Both the position numbers and the translations under genes were made by a program. This document shows positions 8,893 through 17,792 of a stretch of 64,000 bases of DNA, piece after piece. The notes under the pieces are model-generated. The model saw nothing but the letters and a program-made list of their open reading frames with translations, searched no databases and was not told the DNA's origin. The DNA comes from Rhodococcus yunnanensis NBRC 103083 (GTDB lineage Bacteria > Actinomycetota > Actinomycetes > Mycobacteriales > Mycobacteriaceae): positions 310,001-374,000 of the forward strand of contig NZ_BCXH01000004.1 of assembly GCF_001895005.1 (NCBI RefSeq), in the 5' to 3' direction. Position 1 is the first letter of the stretch, and the number at the start of each line of letters is the position of its first letter.

Positions 8893-9477
8893 CTATTCGA
8901 ACTCGAGCCGCATGGATCGGGCTGCGAAGTGAAGTAGCAGGGCGAATCCGCCGATCGAGACCACGACCGGTGACCATACGACGAACGCCATCAGAACGGC
9001 GACGTCCTCGATCACGACGACGTACGCGGCAATGAACGTCGTCGCTGCGATGCAGAACACGATGTGGAACCCGAGCATCCATCGCTCGAAGAAGAATCCG
9101 ACGAACATGCCGATTTCGATGAGGAAGGCCGTCTTGCCGAGGGTGATCTCGGGCGGGAAGTCCGCTACGAGTGTCGCCGAGACAATAGCGATGTCGGCGA
9201 TCACGACGAAGGCGAAAGCCTGCCCGAGAGTCGGCCACCGTCCGAACATCCAGAATGCGCCCATGACGTACGCGGCGATCATCGACGTCCATTGCACCGC
9301 TGTCGGAATCGGTGTTCTCGCGCCGTACCCGAACGCCATCTCCAACGTGACGATGACCGCCATGCTCAGGGTCGCCAGCGCGATGACCTTCTGGACGATG
9401 CCGGTCACCGCCAGCGAGGACATCAGATCGAGGCCCCATTCGTAGTGCTCTTCCGACGATGCCACTGCACTTGTCAT
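8893..9477 (-). CDS. Hypothetical membrane protein with about six TM segments
   Basis: A 194-residue protein that is almost entirely hydrophobic, with around six transmembrane segments (for example GIVQKVIALATLSMAVIV and TLGKTAFLIEIGMFVGFFF). Glutamates within the membrane region (VTLEMAFG, LIEIGMF, VVIEDVAV) are notable. No enzyme motif was recognised. It resembles the bare membrane-anchor domains that precede diguanylate cyclase or sensor domains, but no such domain follows. It converges with the sirtuin gene; function unknown. Confidence 0.7.
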   Translation of the reverse strand: MTSAVASSEEHYEWGLDLMSSLAVTGIVQKVIALATLSMAVIVTLEMAFGYGARTPIPTAVQWTSMIAAYVMGAFWMFGRWPTLGQAFAFVVIADIAIVSATLVADFPPEITLGKTAFLIEIGMFVGFFFERWMLGFHIVFCIAATTFIAAYVVVIEDVAVLMAFVVWSPVVVSIGGFALLLHFAARSMRLEFE

Positions 9478-9629
9478 CTACATCCGCCCCTTGTGTATCG
9501 CGTACGGCTGCCCGATTGAAACACACCCATCCGGGCTCTGAGCTGGGTTTGCATCGAATCGACAAACGGCACGCCGGAACATGTCACCTGTGTAATGTGT
9601 GCGGTTGTCCTAACAAATAAGGAGACGTC

Positions 9630-10661
9630 ATGCGCATCGGAGTTGTCGGATACGGAGTCGGTGGACGGTACTTCCACGTGCCGTTCGTGCAGGCGGCCGA
9701 GGGGGTCGAGCTCGTCGGTGTCGTGACGCGCTCACCCGAGCGGGCGGCGCAGGTCGAGAGCGATGCCCCCGGGACACCCGTCTACGCCAGCCTCGGTGAG
9801 CTCGTCGATGCCGGCGTCGACGCGGTCACGATCACCACGCCACCCGAGACGCGGCGCGAGCTCGTTCTCGAAGCGCTCTCGCGTGGCGTACACGTCATCG
9901 CCGACAAGCCGTTCGCTCCCGATCCGCAGGGCGGACTCGACCTGGTCGAAGCGGCTCGGGACGCGGGCCTGCTGCTGAGTGTGTTCCAGAACCGCCGCTG
10001 GGATGCCGACATTCGAACACTGCGGGCTGTGATCGACAGCGGCGAGCTGGGGCGTATCTGGCGCGTCGAATCGAGATTCGATCTCGACGAACCCGCAACG
10101 CTGGAGTTGGGGCCGACCGGTGGTCTGCTTCGTGACCTGGGCGCACATCTCGTCGACCAGGTCCTGTGGCTGTTCGGACGGGCGAGAGCGGTGTACGCGC
10201 GCATGGATTGGATCGGGGAAGGCGACCAACGGACCGACAGCGCGTTCGTCGTCGACATCGATCACGTCGGAGGCGTGCACTCCACGGTGTCGGCTACGAA
10301 GGCCAATCACTTCCAGGCCAAGCAGCTGCGCGTCTACGGTACCGACGGAAGTTACTACTCCGACGGAACCGATGTGCAGGCGCAGGCGATCTTCGGCGGA
10401 CGACGTCCGTCCGAGAATCGTGACAGCTGGGGTTACGAGCTCGAAGAGCGTTGGGGCACACTCCATACCGGATCGGGCGCCAGGAAGATTTCGTCCGAGC
10501 AAGGAAGCTATCAGGACTACTACAGCGCGTTCGCGGCAGCCGTGGACGGTGTCGGGCCGCAGCCTGTGCCCGGGTCCGACGTGATCCACACGCTCGAGGT
10601 CCTCGACGTCGCTCGGCGTGCCGCAGAGACCGGAAAGGTCATCGAGCTGCCCGTGTCCTGA
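9630..10661 (+). CDS. Gfo/Idh/MocA family oxidoreductase
   Basis: A 343-residue dehydrogenase that starts eight bases after a strong AAGGAG site. It carries a GVVGYGVGGRYFHVPF Rossmann turn, ADKPFAPD in the place of the family EKP motif, and DLGAHLVDQVLWLFG in the C-terminal substrate domain. The GGRYFHVPF type is common in actinobacterial putative inositol or scyllo-inositol dehydrogenases, but the substrate is unknown. It stands alone: the next gene, a flavin oxidoreductase, lies 186 bases away. Confidence 0.88.
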   Translation: MRIGVVGYGVGGRYFHVPFVQAAEGVELVGVVTRSPERAAQVESDAPGTPVYASLGELVDAGVDAVTITTPPETRRELVLEALSRGVHVIADKPFAPDPQGGLDLVEAARDAGLLLSVFQNRRWDADIRTLRAVIDSGELGRIWRVESRFDLDEPATLELGPTGGLLRDLGAHLVDQVLWLFGRARAVYARMDWIGEGDQRTDSAFVVDIDHVGGVHSTVSATKANHFQAKQLRVYGTDGSYYSDGTDVQAQAIFGGRRPSENRDSWGYELEERWGTLHTGSGARKISSEQGSYQDYYSAFAAAVDGVGPQPVPGSDVIHTLEVLDVARRAAETGKVIELPVS

Positions 10662-10847
10662 GGCGACCGAGCATGGAGCAGGCGACGGTGGAGATGCTCG
10701 GACATCGTTGGTGGAAGAGGCATTCTGGAGTTCGCGAGATGGTCGGAGCTGCCTGATCCGGGGGGGGTGGGCACCGCGTTGGTTGGCGCAGCATGATTTA
10801 GCATTTCATTTCCAACCGTCATCACCGGCCAGACAGAGGGGACTTCC

Positions 10848-11867
10848 ATGCCCGAGCGTTCGGCACCACTGCAGAAAATGGGTTTCTTGACGATCGGTCT
10901 GTTCGACGAGAATCGGCCAGAGCTCGGGCACGAGTCGACGCTGGAAATCATCGAGCTCGGGGAGCGACTCGGCTTCGACAGTGCATGGCTGCGTCACCGC
11001 CACCTGCAGTTCGGAATTTCGTCGCCGATCGCCGTCATGGCAGCCGCGTCGCAACGCACCCGCAGAATCGGCCTCGGGACGGCGGTCACGCCGATGGGTT
11101 GGGAGAACCCGATTCGCCTGGCCGAGGATCTGGCGACCGTCGACATCCTCTCCGGTGGCCGGGTGAATCCCGGAGTCAGCGTCGGAACTCCCATGCAGTA
11201 CGACCGGGTCAAATCTGCGCTCTACCCGGACACCGCAGACGTCGAGGATTTCGGCTACGAGCGTGTGCACCGTCTCCTGCGCGCAATCGAGGGCACGCCG
11301 GTCTCGGAATGGAGTGGGACCGAGGGCATCGAGCAGTTCTCCGATCGAGTGCAGCCGCACTCGCCGGGGTTGCGAAGCCGAATGTGGTACGGCGGGGCCA
11401 GTCTGCGTTCGGCTCAGTGGGCAGGCGAGTCGGGAATGAACCTCCTCGTCAGCAGCGTCGTCAGAGCAGAGGACGCCACCGACTTCGACGAGATCCAGCT
11501 CTCGCACATCAGGCGGTTTCGTGAGCACCATCCCGATGGTGATCGTGCTCGCGTCTCGCAGGGGCTCGTGGTGATTCCCACGGACTCCGCAACGGCCGAT
11601 CAGGCCGCGAAGTATCGGGAGTACGCACGCAGTCGATTCGACCGAACCCTGCAACCTCAGGGGCCGGCACGGATGATGTTCGCCGCTGACCTGGTCGGTA
11701 CTTCCGAGGAACTGGCGGAGAAGCTGTATGCCAACCGGGCATTCACCGAGGTGGACGAAGTCGCGTTCGCATTACCGTTCAGCTTCGCCCATGACGACTA
11801 CGTACAGATCTTGACCGACATGGCGACGAAGCTGGGACCCGCGCTCGGGTGGGTCAGCGCCGAGTGA
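10848..11867 (+). CDS. LLM class flavin-dependent oxidoreductase
   Basis: A 339-residue luciferase-like monooxygenase family protein. It has the TIM-barrel start MGFLTIGLFDENRPE, ELGERLGFDSAWLRHRHLQ, then RIGLGTAVTPMGWENPIRLAEDLATVDILSGGRV, the signature of FMN- or F420-dependent enzymes. It probably oxidises or desulfonates an unknown small molecule with reduced flavin or F420. An AGAGGGG site precedes the ATG. Its 3' end overlaps the convergent esterase gene by 14 bases. Confidence 0.88.
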   Translation: MPERSAPLQKMGFLTIGLFDENRPELGHESTLEIIELGERLGFDSAWLRHRHLQFGISSPIAVMAAASQRTRRIGLGTAVTPMGWENPIRLAEDLATVDILSGGRVNPGVSVGTPMQYDRVKSALYPDTADVEDFGYERVHRLLRAIEGTPVSEWSGTEGIEQFSDRVQPHSPGLRSRMWYGGASLRSAQWAGESGMNLLVSSVVRAEDATDFDEIQLSHIRRFREHHPDGDRARVSQGLVVIPTDSATADQAAKYREYARSRFDRTLQPQGPARMMFAADLVGTSEELAEKLYANRAFTEVDEVAFALPFSFAHDDYVQILTDMATKLGPALGWVSAE

Positions 11868-12753
11868 TGATGTCGGCGATGTGCCGACGTGCGCGCCTTC
11901 CCTCGGGAATCGGCAGGAGCGGGTAGACGTGCAGCATGCCGCGTTCTTCGTGATAGTCGATCGTGGTTCCGGCCGCGGCCGCGAGACGGACAAGGGCGCG
12001 GGCATCGGCGTTCGCGATGTCTCTGGTTCCGCTGAACATCGTCACCGGAGCCAGGTTTCGTATCTCGCCCCGTAGTGGGCTCACCCTGGGATCGTCCTCG
12101 GGCAGGCTGCCTCGATACAGGATGCCTGCGAGCTTGGTACCCGGAATGCCGAGCCAGGGATCGGTCGGGGCGATCCGTTCGATCTCGGGGTCGGTCATGC
12201 TGACGTCCAGCCATGGTGAGATCAGGATCGTATGGCGATTCTTTCCGTGCCCGGTGTCTCTGAGTTGCTGTGCCACAACGAGAGCAAGTCCGCCGCCCGC
12301 GGAGTCTCCCATCAGAACGACATCGTTGCTGCCGTACCGAACCATCGCCGCCGCTGCGATATCGGTCGCGACGGCCACCGTCGATTCGGCCGTCGCCGAC
12401 GGTGCGAGGGGATAGATCGGCACGAGGAACGTGACGCCGGTGCGCGCGACGAGTCCGGCGATCGTTCTCCAGTGCGTCGACGTGATTTCCCACAGGTAGG
12501 CGCCGCCGTGGAAGTACACGACGGTCCGGTCGGTGACGGGCCCACGCGGCGATACCCGGAAGACCGGCCACTCGTCGTGATCGTCACGGACGATGGATAC
12601 CTTCCGCCCCAGCGACGTCGGCGGTGCATACGACGCAGGCTCGGCGGACATCTTGTCCACGTGAGCTTGCGTGCGTTCTGCCGAGGAGTACCGGCGCTTC
12701 GATCCGCGCACGCGAACGACCAACGGCATCAAGGCGGACGCGAGACTGGGCAT
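11854..12753 (-). CDS. Alpha/beta hydrolase, hormone-sensitive-lipase family
   Basis: A 299-residue esterase/lipase. VVYFHGGAYLWE gives the HGG oxyanion motif of the HSL family, and GDSAGGGL holds the nucleophile serine. The acid and histidine probably lie near SGTRDIANADA and HVYPLLPIPEGR. There is no signal peptide, so it is predicted to be intracellular, acting on short or medium acyl esters. It is divergent to a SRPBCC gene, and no operon partner is seen. Confidence 0.88.
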   Translation of the reverse strand: MPSLASALMPLVVRVRGSKRRYSSAERTQAHVDKMSAEPASYAPPTSLGRKVSIVRDDHDEWPVFRVSPRGPVTDRTVVYFHGGAYLWEITSTHWRTIAGLVARTGVTFLVPIYPLAPSATAESTVAVATDIAAAAMVRYGSNDVVLMGDSAGGGLALVVAQQLRDTGHGKNRHTILISPWLDVSMTDPEIERIAPTDPWLGIPGTKLAGILYRGSLPEDDPRVSPLRGEIRNLAPVTMFSGTRDIANADARALVRLAAAAGTTIDYHEERGMLHVYPLLPIPEGRRARRHIADIITRR

Positions 12754-12862
12754 CGCACCAACGATGCCACAGCGGTCGCGCGTCGTCGCATGTCAGGTGT
12801 GAGGGTGTCGCGGCGAGGGTACCCACGTCGTCTGCAGGACAGTCACTCCGGAAAGGCACACG

Positions 12863-13300
12863 ATGGTCCAGGTTCAACGAACGTTCGTCGTCCGCACACA
12901 CATCGACGTGGTGGTGCAGTACATGCGGGATTTCGCGCACGCCGAACAGTGGGATCCGGGAACACAGAAGTGTGTACGAACGACACCGGGACCGATCGGG
13001 GTGGGGACGGAATGGCACAACGAGTCCAAGCTTTTCGGCATCGGTACCGAGTTGACGTATCGAATGGTCGAGGACGCCCCGAATCGGGTGACGTTCGAGG
13101 GTACGAACAAGACTGCGCGGTCGGTGGACGACCTGTCGTTCGAAGCGTCGGGTCCCGGCTCGACCGAGATCACCTACATCGCGAACATCACGTTCAACGG
13201 TATGGCGAAACTGGTCGATCCCCTTGCAAAGCTGGCGTTCGAACGTGTCGGGAACCAGGTGGTTCCACAGGTGACGAGGATCCTCGAGGCGCTTGGGTAA
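12863..13300 (+). CDS. SRPBCC family protein
   Basis: A 145-residue protein of the START/SRPBCC helix-grip fold, a hydrophobic-ligand-binding family. Typical features are an N-terminal strand with an arginine-threonine pair (QRTFVVRTHIDVVVQYM), a middle TYRMVEDAPNRVTFEG hairpin, and a long C-terminal helix (LAKLAFERVGNQVVPQV). It may bind a lipid or polyketide or act as a cyclase/dehydratase, but no ligand can be assigned. A perfect 18-base-pair terminator follows its stop. Confidence 0.8.
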   Translation: MVQVQRTFVVRTHIDVVVQYMRDFAHAEQWDPGTQKCVRTTPGPIGVGTEWHNESKLFGIGTELTYRMVEDAPNRVTFEGTNKTARSVDDLSFEASGPGSTEITYIANITFNGMAKLVDPLAKLAFERVGNQVVPQVTRILEALG

Positions 13301-13309
13301 CCGCACACA

Positions 13310-13350
13310 CGGACACGGCCTCGGCGCGTGATGCGCCGAGGCCGTGTCCG
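13310..13350. terminator. Bidirectional terminator, 18-bp perfect stem
   Basis: A perfect inverted repeat with arms at 13310-13327 and 13333-13350 and a five-base loop (GTGAT). It sits between the convergent SRPBCC gene and the small DUF6131-like gene and should end transcription from both sides. The U-tract is weak on both strands, as is usual in actinobacteria. Confidence 0.85.
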
Positions 13351-13366
13351 TTGGTGCCGGTTGGTA

Positions 13367-13522
13367 TCAATACCAGGTCTTGCGTCCACCGACCGCGCGG
13401 CCTGCGGTTCCGAGAAGTGTCAGTACTGCGCCGACGACGACGAGAACGATACCGATGATCCAAAGGATCTGGATCGACGCCAAGAAGCCGATAAGGGCGA
13501 GGATAATTCCTAGGACGATCAC
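13367..13522 (-). CDS. DUF6131-like small membrane protein
   Basis: A 51-residue protein. The GTG at 13522 was chosen because an AGAGGG site lies about eight bases upstream and the product then begins directly with its first membrane helix (MIVLGIILALIGF), as in relatives. Two hydrophobic segments are followed by a short polar tail ending GGRKTWY. Such proteins are frequent and often abundant in mycobacteria and rhodococci; the function is unknown. A longer start at 13597 would add a polar N-terminus without a ribosome site. Confidence 0.7.
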   Translation of the reverse strand: MIVLGIILALIGFLASIQILWIIGIVLVVVGAVLTLLGTAGRAVGGRKTWY

Positions 13523-13896
13523 TGTGGTTCCCTCTTTCGATAGTGGACCGCCTGTGCGGTCTTCGTTGATCTGCGTTGATCGCCAATCATGAAACAACCT
13601 ACCGCGATATTCATCGAATCTGCAGTCGCAGTGCGGATTTCGTGTCTATCACAGTCGCCTCGCCTGTACACACCGACGCGAAGCTACGACGATATGACCT
13701 CGCGTGTGCCATTGGAGCGGCTCACAAGATGTCATCGCCGTGGCGTCGCCACCTGCTGGACGATCAACGGTTCGAGCACCGATCGGAAGAACACCGGCAA
13801 GACCGACTACCCCGCTACGAGAGGGGTCAAACCAGATTCCGATCGATGACTTCGAACGAGTAGAAGTGGCCGCGGTGAGCTGGTAAGCCTGTATTC
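13523..13896. other. Intergenic region, no gene supported
   Basis: A gap of 374 bases between the divergent DUF6131-like and PAS-ANTAR genes. Open frames are present on the plus strand (for instance 13589-13849), but they lack a ribosome site and protein-like composition. The region should hold the promoters of both neighbours. No convincing repeat or RNA structure was seen. Confidence 0.6.
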
Positions 13897-14565
13897 ATGG
13901 ACGTACGGAACAGCACGTCGAAAGCGAAGAACGAAGCCGCCACGGGAGCGGCGCCGTGCCCTGTCGGGACGTTCCAGTACGACGTGGCGAACGACGCGTT
14001 GGACTGGTCGGACTCTCTGTTCCAGATCTACGGATACGAGCCCGGCGAGATTCGGCCGACCACTGCGCTGCTCGTCGAGGCTTCGCATCCGGACGATCGC
14101 GCCCAAGTGGTACGGGTGCTGGCGACCACCCTCGAGACCGGAGTCGGTTGTGTGCACGCGCACCGGATCGTGACTCCCGCGGGCGAGACTCGGCACATCG
14201 TGATCGTTGGCAGCGGGGTGAGGAACGAGTCGGGCGAGGTCGATCGCTTCACCGGCTACGCAGTGGACGTCACTCGCACGACAGAGAACGTCGTCAGCGC
14301 AGGCGTCAACGACGCCCTCCAATCCGTCGTGGCCGCACGGGCGGTCATCGAGCAAGCGAAGGGCGTCTTGATGCTTGCGTTCGGTGTCGACGCGGACACC
14401 GCATTCGGCGTCCTGTCATGGCAGTCGCAGACCTACAACCTCAAACTGCGGGCACTCGCGGAACGAGTCGTCGCCGATGTGGCGTGCGTCGACCGTTCCA
14501 ACGAGAACCTACGCGCGCAGATGAGCCACGTAGTGCTGACCGCGCACGAACGTGTGGGCAGTTGA
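13897..14565 (+). CDS. PAS and ANTAR domain-containing RNA-binding regulator
   Basis: A 222-residue protein. Residues about 20-130 form a PAS domain (FQYDVANDALDWSDSLFQIYGY, then TPAGETRHIVIVGSGVRNESGEVDRFTGYAVDVT). The C-terminal 60 residues form an ANTAR domain (VVAARAVIEQAKGVLMLAFGVDADTAF), the three-helix module that binds paired hairpins in nascent mRNA and prevents termination. No phospho-acceptor domain is present, so the PAS domain is probably the sensor. It stands alone, with targets elsewhere. Confidence 0.88.
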   Translation: MDVRNSTSKAKNEAATGAAPCPVGTFQYDVANDALDWSDSLFQIYGYEPGEIRPTTALLVEASHPDDRAQVVRVLATTLETGVGCVHAHRIVTPAGETRHIVIVGSGVRNESGEVDRFTGYAVDVTRTTENVVSAGVNDALQSVVAARAVIEQAKGVLMLAFGVDADTAFGVLSWQSQTYNLKLRALAERVVADVACVDRSNENLRAQMSHVVLTAHERVGS

Positions 14566-14619
14566 TTCCTGTGGTCGAGTGACTTGCGGGGTCGATCCGG
14601 TCAGCCGGGGTCGAGCTTG

Positions 14620-15168
14620 TCAGCCGGCGTCGGATGCTGCTTCGGTCTCGCTGGAGGCTCCGCTCGTCGAGAGCTTGCCGCCCGAGTTCTCCAGGTGAGC
14701 ACGCACGAACCAGTGGAACAGCTCCAGCTGACCGCTCTGGCCGATCAGCAGGTCCTCGGTGACCGGGTCGATCTTGCCGGTCTCCTCGATCGCCTTTCTG
14801 GTATCTCCGATCACGCCGACGTACACCAGGTCGAGAGCGCCGAGGTGTTCGATGGCGGTGGCACGGCCGATCGAGTAGTCGTCCCACGTGCGGTCCTTGA
14901 CGATGGTCCCCGGAGTGCCGAATGCGGCAGATCCGAGTGTGGCAATGCGCTCGGCCACATCGTCGGCGAATCCGCGGACTGCCTCGACCTGGGGATCGAG
15001 CATCTCGTGGACAGCGATGAAGTTGGGGCCCACCACATTCCAGTGGATGTGCTTGAGCGTCAAGTGCAGATCGTTGTATGCCGTCAGGCGGTTCTGCAGG
15101 ACAGCGGCGACACGCGAACCTTCGTCGGTGCTCAGGCCGGGAACGGTGTACGAGTTCGAGTTGGTCAT
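14620..15168 (-). CDS. dps: Dps family DNA-protecting ferritin-like protein
   Basis: A 182-residue mini-ferritin. The Dps ferroxidase signature is clear: LKHIHWNVVGPNFIAVHEMLDPQ, then VEAVRGFADDVAERIATLG, which supply the intersubunit His, Asp and Glu iron ligands. It forms a 12-mer that stores iron and shields DNA from peroxide in starved cells. The C-terminal tail (SGGKLSTSGASSETEAASD) is polar and probably disordered. A 12-bp terminator upstream (15221-15248) separates it from terC, so it needs its own promoter in the short gap. Confidence 0.9.
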   Translation of the reverse strand: MTNSNSYTVPGLSTDEGSRVAAVLQNRLTAYNDLHLTLKHIHWNVVGPNFIAVHEMLDPQVEAVRGFADDVAERIATLGSAAFGTPGTIVKDRTWDDYSIGRATAIEHLGALDLVYVGVIGDTRKAIEETGKIDPVTEDLLIGQSGQLELFHWFVRAHLENSGGKLSTSGASSETEAASDAG

Positions 15169-15220
15169 GACGGGGGTCTACCCGCGTCGGGGACACGGGA
15201 AACACCGGAATCACACAACA

Positions 15221-15248
15221 GCGCCCCGTGTGCGAACACACGGGGCGC
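15221..15248 (-). terminator. Terminator downstream of terC, 12-bp perfect stem
   Basis: The arms GCGCCCCGTGTG and CACACGGGGCGC (15221-15232 and 15237-15248) are perfectly complementary around a CGAA tetraloop. The hairpin lies just past the terC stop on the minus strand and upstream of dps, isolating the two genes. Confidence 0.85.
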
Positions 15249-15256
15249 TTGTGGAA

Positions 15257-16261
15257 CTAGTCGTCCTTGCCGAGACTCGGTTGCTCGGGTCGGGATCGTT
15301 GCTCGTCCTCGTCTTCGTGTTCGACCGCCTCTTTCGGGGGGCGCTTGAGGCTGAGGATGATCGACCCGGCCAATACGGTGATGATCACCGCAAGGCTGAC
15401 GAGCGACGGGATCTCGGGGATCGACGTGCTGATCACCTTGTGGCTTGCCTGCAGAATCAGCTTGACGCCGATGAACCCGAGGATGATCGCAAGTCCCTTG
15501 GAGAGGTAGTGGAACTTGTCGAGCAGACCCGAGAGCAGGAAGTACAGCGCACGTAGTCCGAGGATCGCGAACGCGTTGGACGAGTACACGATGAACGGGT
15601 CGTCGCTGACCGCAAGCACGGCCGGGACACTGTCGACCGCGAACACCAGGTCGGCCGCTTCGATGGCGACCACGACGGCGAGCAACGGCGTTGCGACTCG
15701 TTTGCCGGCCTCCATGACGAAGAACTTGGTGCCGTCGTACTCGTCGCGGACGGGAATGACCTTACGGAGCAGGCGAACGGCAAGAGAGGTACTCGGATCG
15801 TACGAGTCCTCCTCGTCCTTCATGAGCTTCCATGCGCTGTAGAGCAGGATCGCCGCGAAGACGAACAGAACGACCGTGAACTTGGACACGATCGCCACAC
15901 CGGCGGCGAGGAAGATGCCGCGGAAGATCAGCGCGCCGACAACACCGAAGAACAGAACGCGGTGCTGATATTCACGGGGAACCTTGAAGTAGCCGAAGAT
16001 CAGCGCGAATACGAAGAGGTTGTCGACCGAGAGACTCTTCTCGAGCAGCCAGGCCGTCGTGAATTCGACACCGGCGTTCCCGCCGAGCGTGAAGGTGACC
16101 ACGACTGCGAAGATCAGCGAGACGCCGACCCACACTGCGCTCCACCAGGCTGCTTCCTTGAATCCGATGATGTGAGCGCCGCGGTGGGCGAGTAGGTCGA
16201 TGGCGAGCATGATGACGACGACGGCAGCGAATGCCGCCCATGCCCATACGGGAACGTTCAT
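15257..16261 (-). CDS. TerC family integral membrane protein
   Basis: A 334-residue protein. The ATG at 16261 overlaps the stop of a small upstream gene (ATGA); a longer open frame upstream has no protein character. It is a TerC/Alx-type polytopic protein with about nine membrane helices, and the charged motifs FTTAWLLEKSLSVDNLF and EAADLVFAVDSVPAV are diagnostic. Members export manganese or load it onto secreted enzymes, and some give tellurite resistance. The C-terminal tail is acidic and cytoplasmic (EHEDEDEQR). Confidence 0.92.
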   Translation of the reverse strand: MNVPVWAWAAFAAVVVIMLAIDLLAHRGAHIIGFKEAAWWSAVWVGVSLIFAVVVTFTLGGNAGVEFTTAWLLEKSLSVDNLFVFALIFGYFKVPREYQHRVLFFGVVGALIFRGIFLAAGVAIVSKFTVVLFVFAAILLYSAWKLMKDEEDSYDPSTSLAVRLLRKVIPVRDEYDGTKFFVMEAGKRVATPLLAVVVAIEAADLVFAVDSVPAVLAVSDDPFIVYSSNAFAILGLRALYFLLSGLLDKFHYLSKGLAIILGFIGVKLILQASHKVISTSIPEIPSLVSLAVIITVLAGSIILSLKRPPKEAVEHEDEDEQRSRPEQPSLGKDD

Positions 16262-16413
16262 CGGCGGGTGTCCTTGCCTGTGAATCGGGAACCGAGGCTC
16301 TTCAACTTGGCCTGGTTCTCGGGCTTGGTGGCGAAGGCCTTCGCCTGTGCGATCAGTTTCTTGCCCTGCGGGCTGCGGGCGAAGGTCTTCACTGTCTGGG
16401 TCAGAGACGCCAT
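16258..16413 (-). CDS. Small basic protein coupled to terC
   Basis: A 51-residue protein beginning MASLTQTVKTFARSPQGKKL, basic, with a predicted amphipathic helix and no membrane segment. A GGAG site lies about eight bases before the ATG at 16413. Its stop overlaps the terC start by four bases, so the two are translated together. The pattern resembles conserved hypothetical proteins next to terC in rhodococci, but no function is known. Confidence 0.7.
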   Translation of the reverse strand: MASLTQTVKTFARSPQGKKLIAQAKAFATKPENQAKLKSLGSRFTGKDTRR

Positions 16414-16566
16414 GATTGCTGGTTCTCCTTCGGTCGGTATTACTCGGCGGCGCTTGTCTGCGCCGCGACTCCTCAAGTGTGCCTGTTGTGAATGCGGCAT
16501 GCACCGTTCGAACTCGGACATGTTTTGCCCGTTTTCGTTGCCGTGATCCGGCAATGAGGGACGGTT

Positions 16567-17751
16567 TCAGCCTCGAGTACGTGGCCAATCGAGAAGCTTG
16601 GCCCCGAAGACGGCGGTCTGCAGCGCGAATCGTTCACCGGGATCTGCGACATCGTGCCCGGTCACCTCGGCGATTCGGGTGAGTCGATAGGTGACCGCTC
16701 GTACCGACAGATGCAACGATCGGGCGGTCATCGCCGCATTGCCTCCGGATTGGAAGAATGCGAACAGGGTGTGCAGCAATGGCTCGGCGCCGCCGCGGGC
16801 GGACAGCAGCGGCGTGAGAACCGTCTCGACGAGATCGGTGATCGCCGGTCTGTCGTCGAGAAGGACCCGGTAGACGAGGAGCTCACGGGCGTCGACCACC
16901 GGCGCGTCCAGGCCCAACTTGGCCGCGAGATCGAGCGCGTCCACCGCTTCGCGATACGACGACGCCACCCCGGCTGCGCTCGGGCCTGCGCGTCCGACGC
17001 CGATGCTGTGGCTCCAGCCGTCGGTACCGTGCGACTGCCGGACGGCGGTTCTGACGCGTTCGACCACGTGCGTCACTGCCCTGGGATCGGGTGCCGCGAA
17101 TACGACGACCAGTCGGCCTTCCTTACTCGCGACGAGCGATCCCGCATCACCCTTGGTGCCTTCGACTGCGCGCTCGACATCGCCGATCACCGTGCCACCA
17201 TCGGTGAAGGGTGTGCTCGCGGTGATCACTGCGACGCAGTGGGGACCGGCGAGGTCGAGGCCGAAGTTCTCGGCTCGTCCCAGCACGCCCGCCACGTCGG
17301 CACCGCCGGAGAGCAGGTCGTCGACGAATTCACGTCGGGCCGAGACCTCTGCACGGACAAGAGCGCGGCGGGCGAGCTGAAATCCTTCGGTGAGTTCGGC
17401 GACCGCGTCGTCGGACGCTCGCAGCATCACCTCGCCTGCGGTCACGACGGCCTGGGGGTTTCGTTCGGCGTCGACGACAGCGGGCAGCGTGCGCCACAGA
17501 CGCCACACCGAAGACAGATACAGGTCGAGGAGGGCTCGCAACGCAACCCCGTGCCGGGCGGCGGCATCACCCTTGATGCGCAGTGTGCCGAGCTGGCGCC
17601 GGGTCAACGGCCGGCCTGCGGACACCGCGGAGGAGAGCACCTCGAGGAAGTCGCCGAGCAGATCCGTCGACAGGCCGCCCGCGTCCAGTGCAGCGAGGCG
17701 CGCAACCTCGTGCACGGCGTCTTCGATGGGTGGTTCCGGCTCCGATGACAT
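16567..17751 (-). CDS. PucR/CdaR family transcriptional regulator
   Basis: A 394-residue regulator. The C-terminal helix-turn-helix (MTARSLHLSVRAVTYRLTRIAEVTGHD, with the last positions reaching the stop) is the HTH_30 domain of PucR/CdaR proteins. The central part matches the GGDEF-like CdaR domain (HCVAVITASTPF, then SIGVGRAGPSAAGVASSYREAVDAL). The N-terminal helical region is a RsbT co-antagonist-like sensor. Such proteins are activators of purine, glycerate or amino-acid catabolism. The adjacent ureohydrolase is a possible but unproven target; both are on the minus strand, 41 bases apart. Confidence 0.88.
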   Translation of the reverse strand: MSSEPEPPIEDAVHEVARLAALDAGGLSTDLLGDFLEVLSSAVSAGRPLTRRQLGTLRIKGDAAARHGVALRALLDLYLSSVWRLWRTLPAVVDAERNPQAVVTAGEVMLRASDDAVAELTEGFQLARRALVRAEVSARREFVDDLLSGGADVAGVLGRAENFGLDLAGPHCVAVITASTPFTDGGTVIGDVERAVEGTKGDAGSLVASKEGRLVVVFAAPDPRAVTHVVERVRTAVRQSHGTDGWSHSIGVGRAGPSAAGVASSYREAVDALDLAAKLGLDAPVVDARELLVYRVLLDDRPAITDLVETVLTPLLSARGGAEPLLHTLFAFFQSGGNAAMTARSLHLSVRAVTYRLTRIAEVTGHDVADPGERFALQTAVFGAKLLDWPRTRG

Positions 17752-17792
17752 TGCGTCGATCCTAGGTCGCTAGGCCACAAGCACGCGAAAAG

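Noticed and set aside
10760-10767. Run of eight G bases between a dehydrogenase and a flavin oxidoreductase gene
   Set aside because: Considered as a frameshift scar of a broken gene, but neither frame around it shows a recognisable protein fragment; it is simply intergenic.
12232-13458. A 408-codon plus-strand frame across the esterase, the SRPBCC gene and the terminator
   Set aside because: It crosses a perfect terminator and three real features in the wrong frame or strand and has no protein-like motifs.
13576-13863. Plus-strand frames of 60-95 codons in the gap before the PAS-ANTAR gene
   Set aside because: No ribosome site, no protein-like pattern, three overlapping frames open at once.
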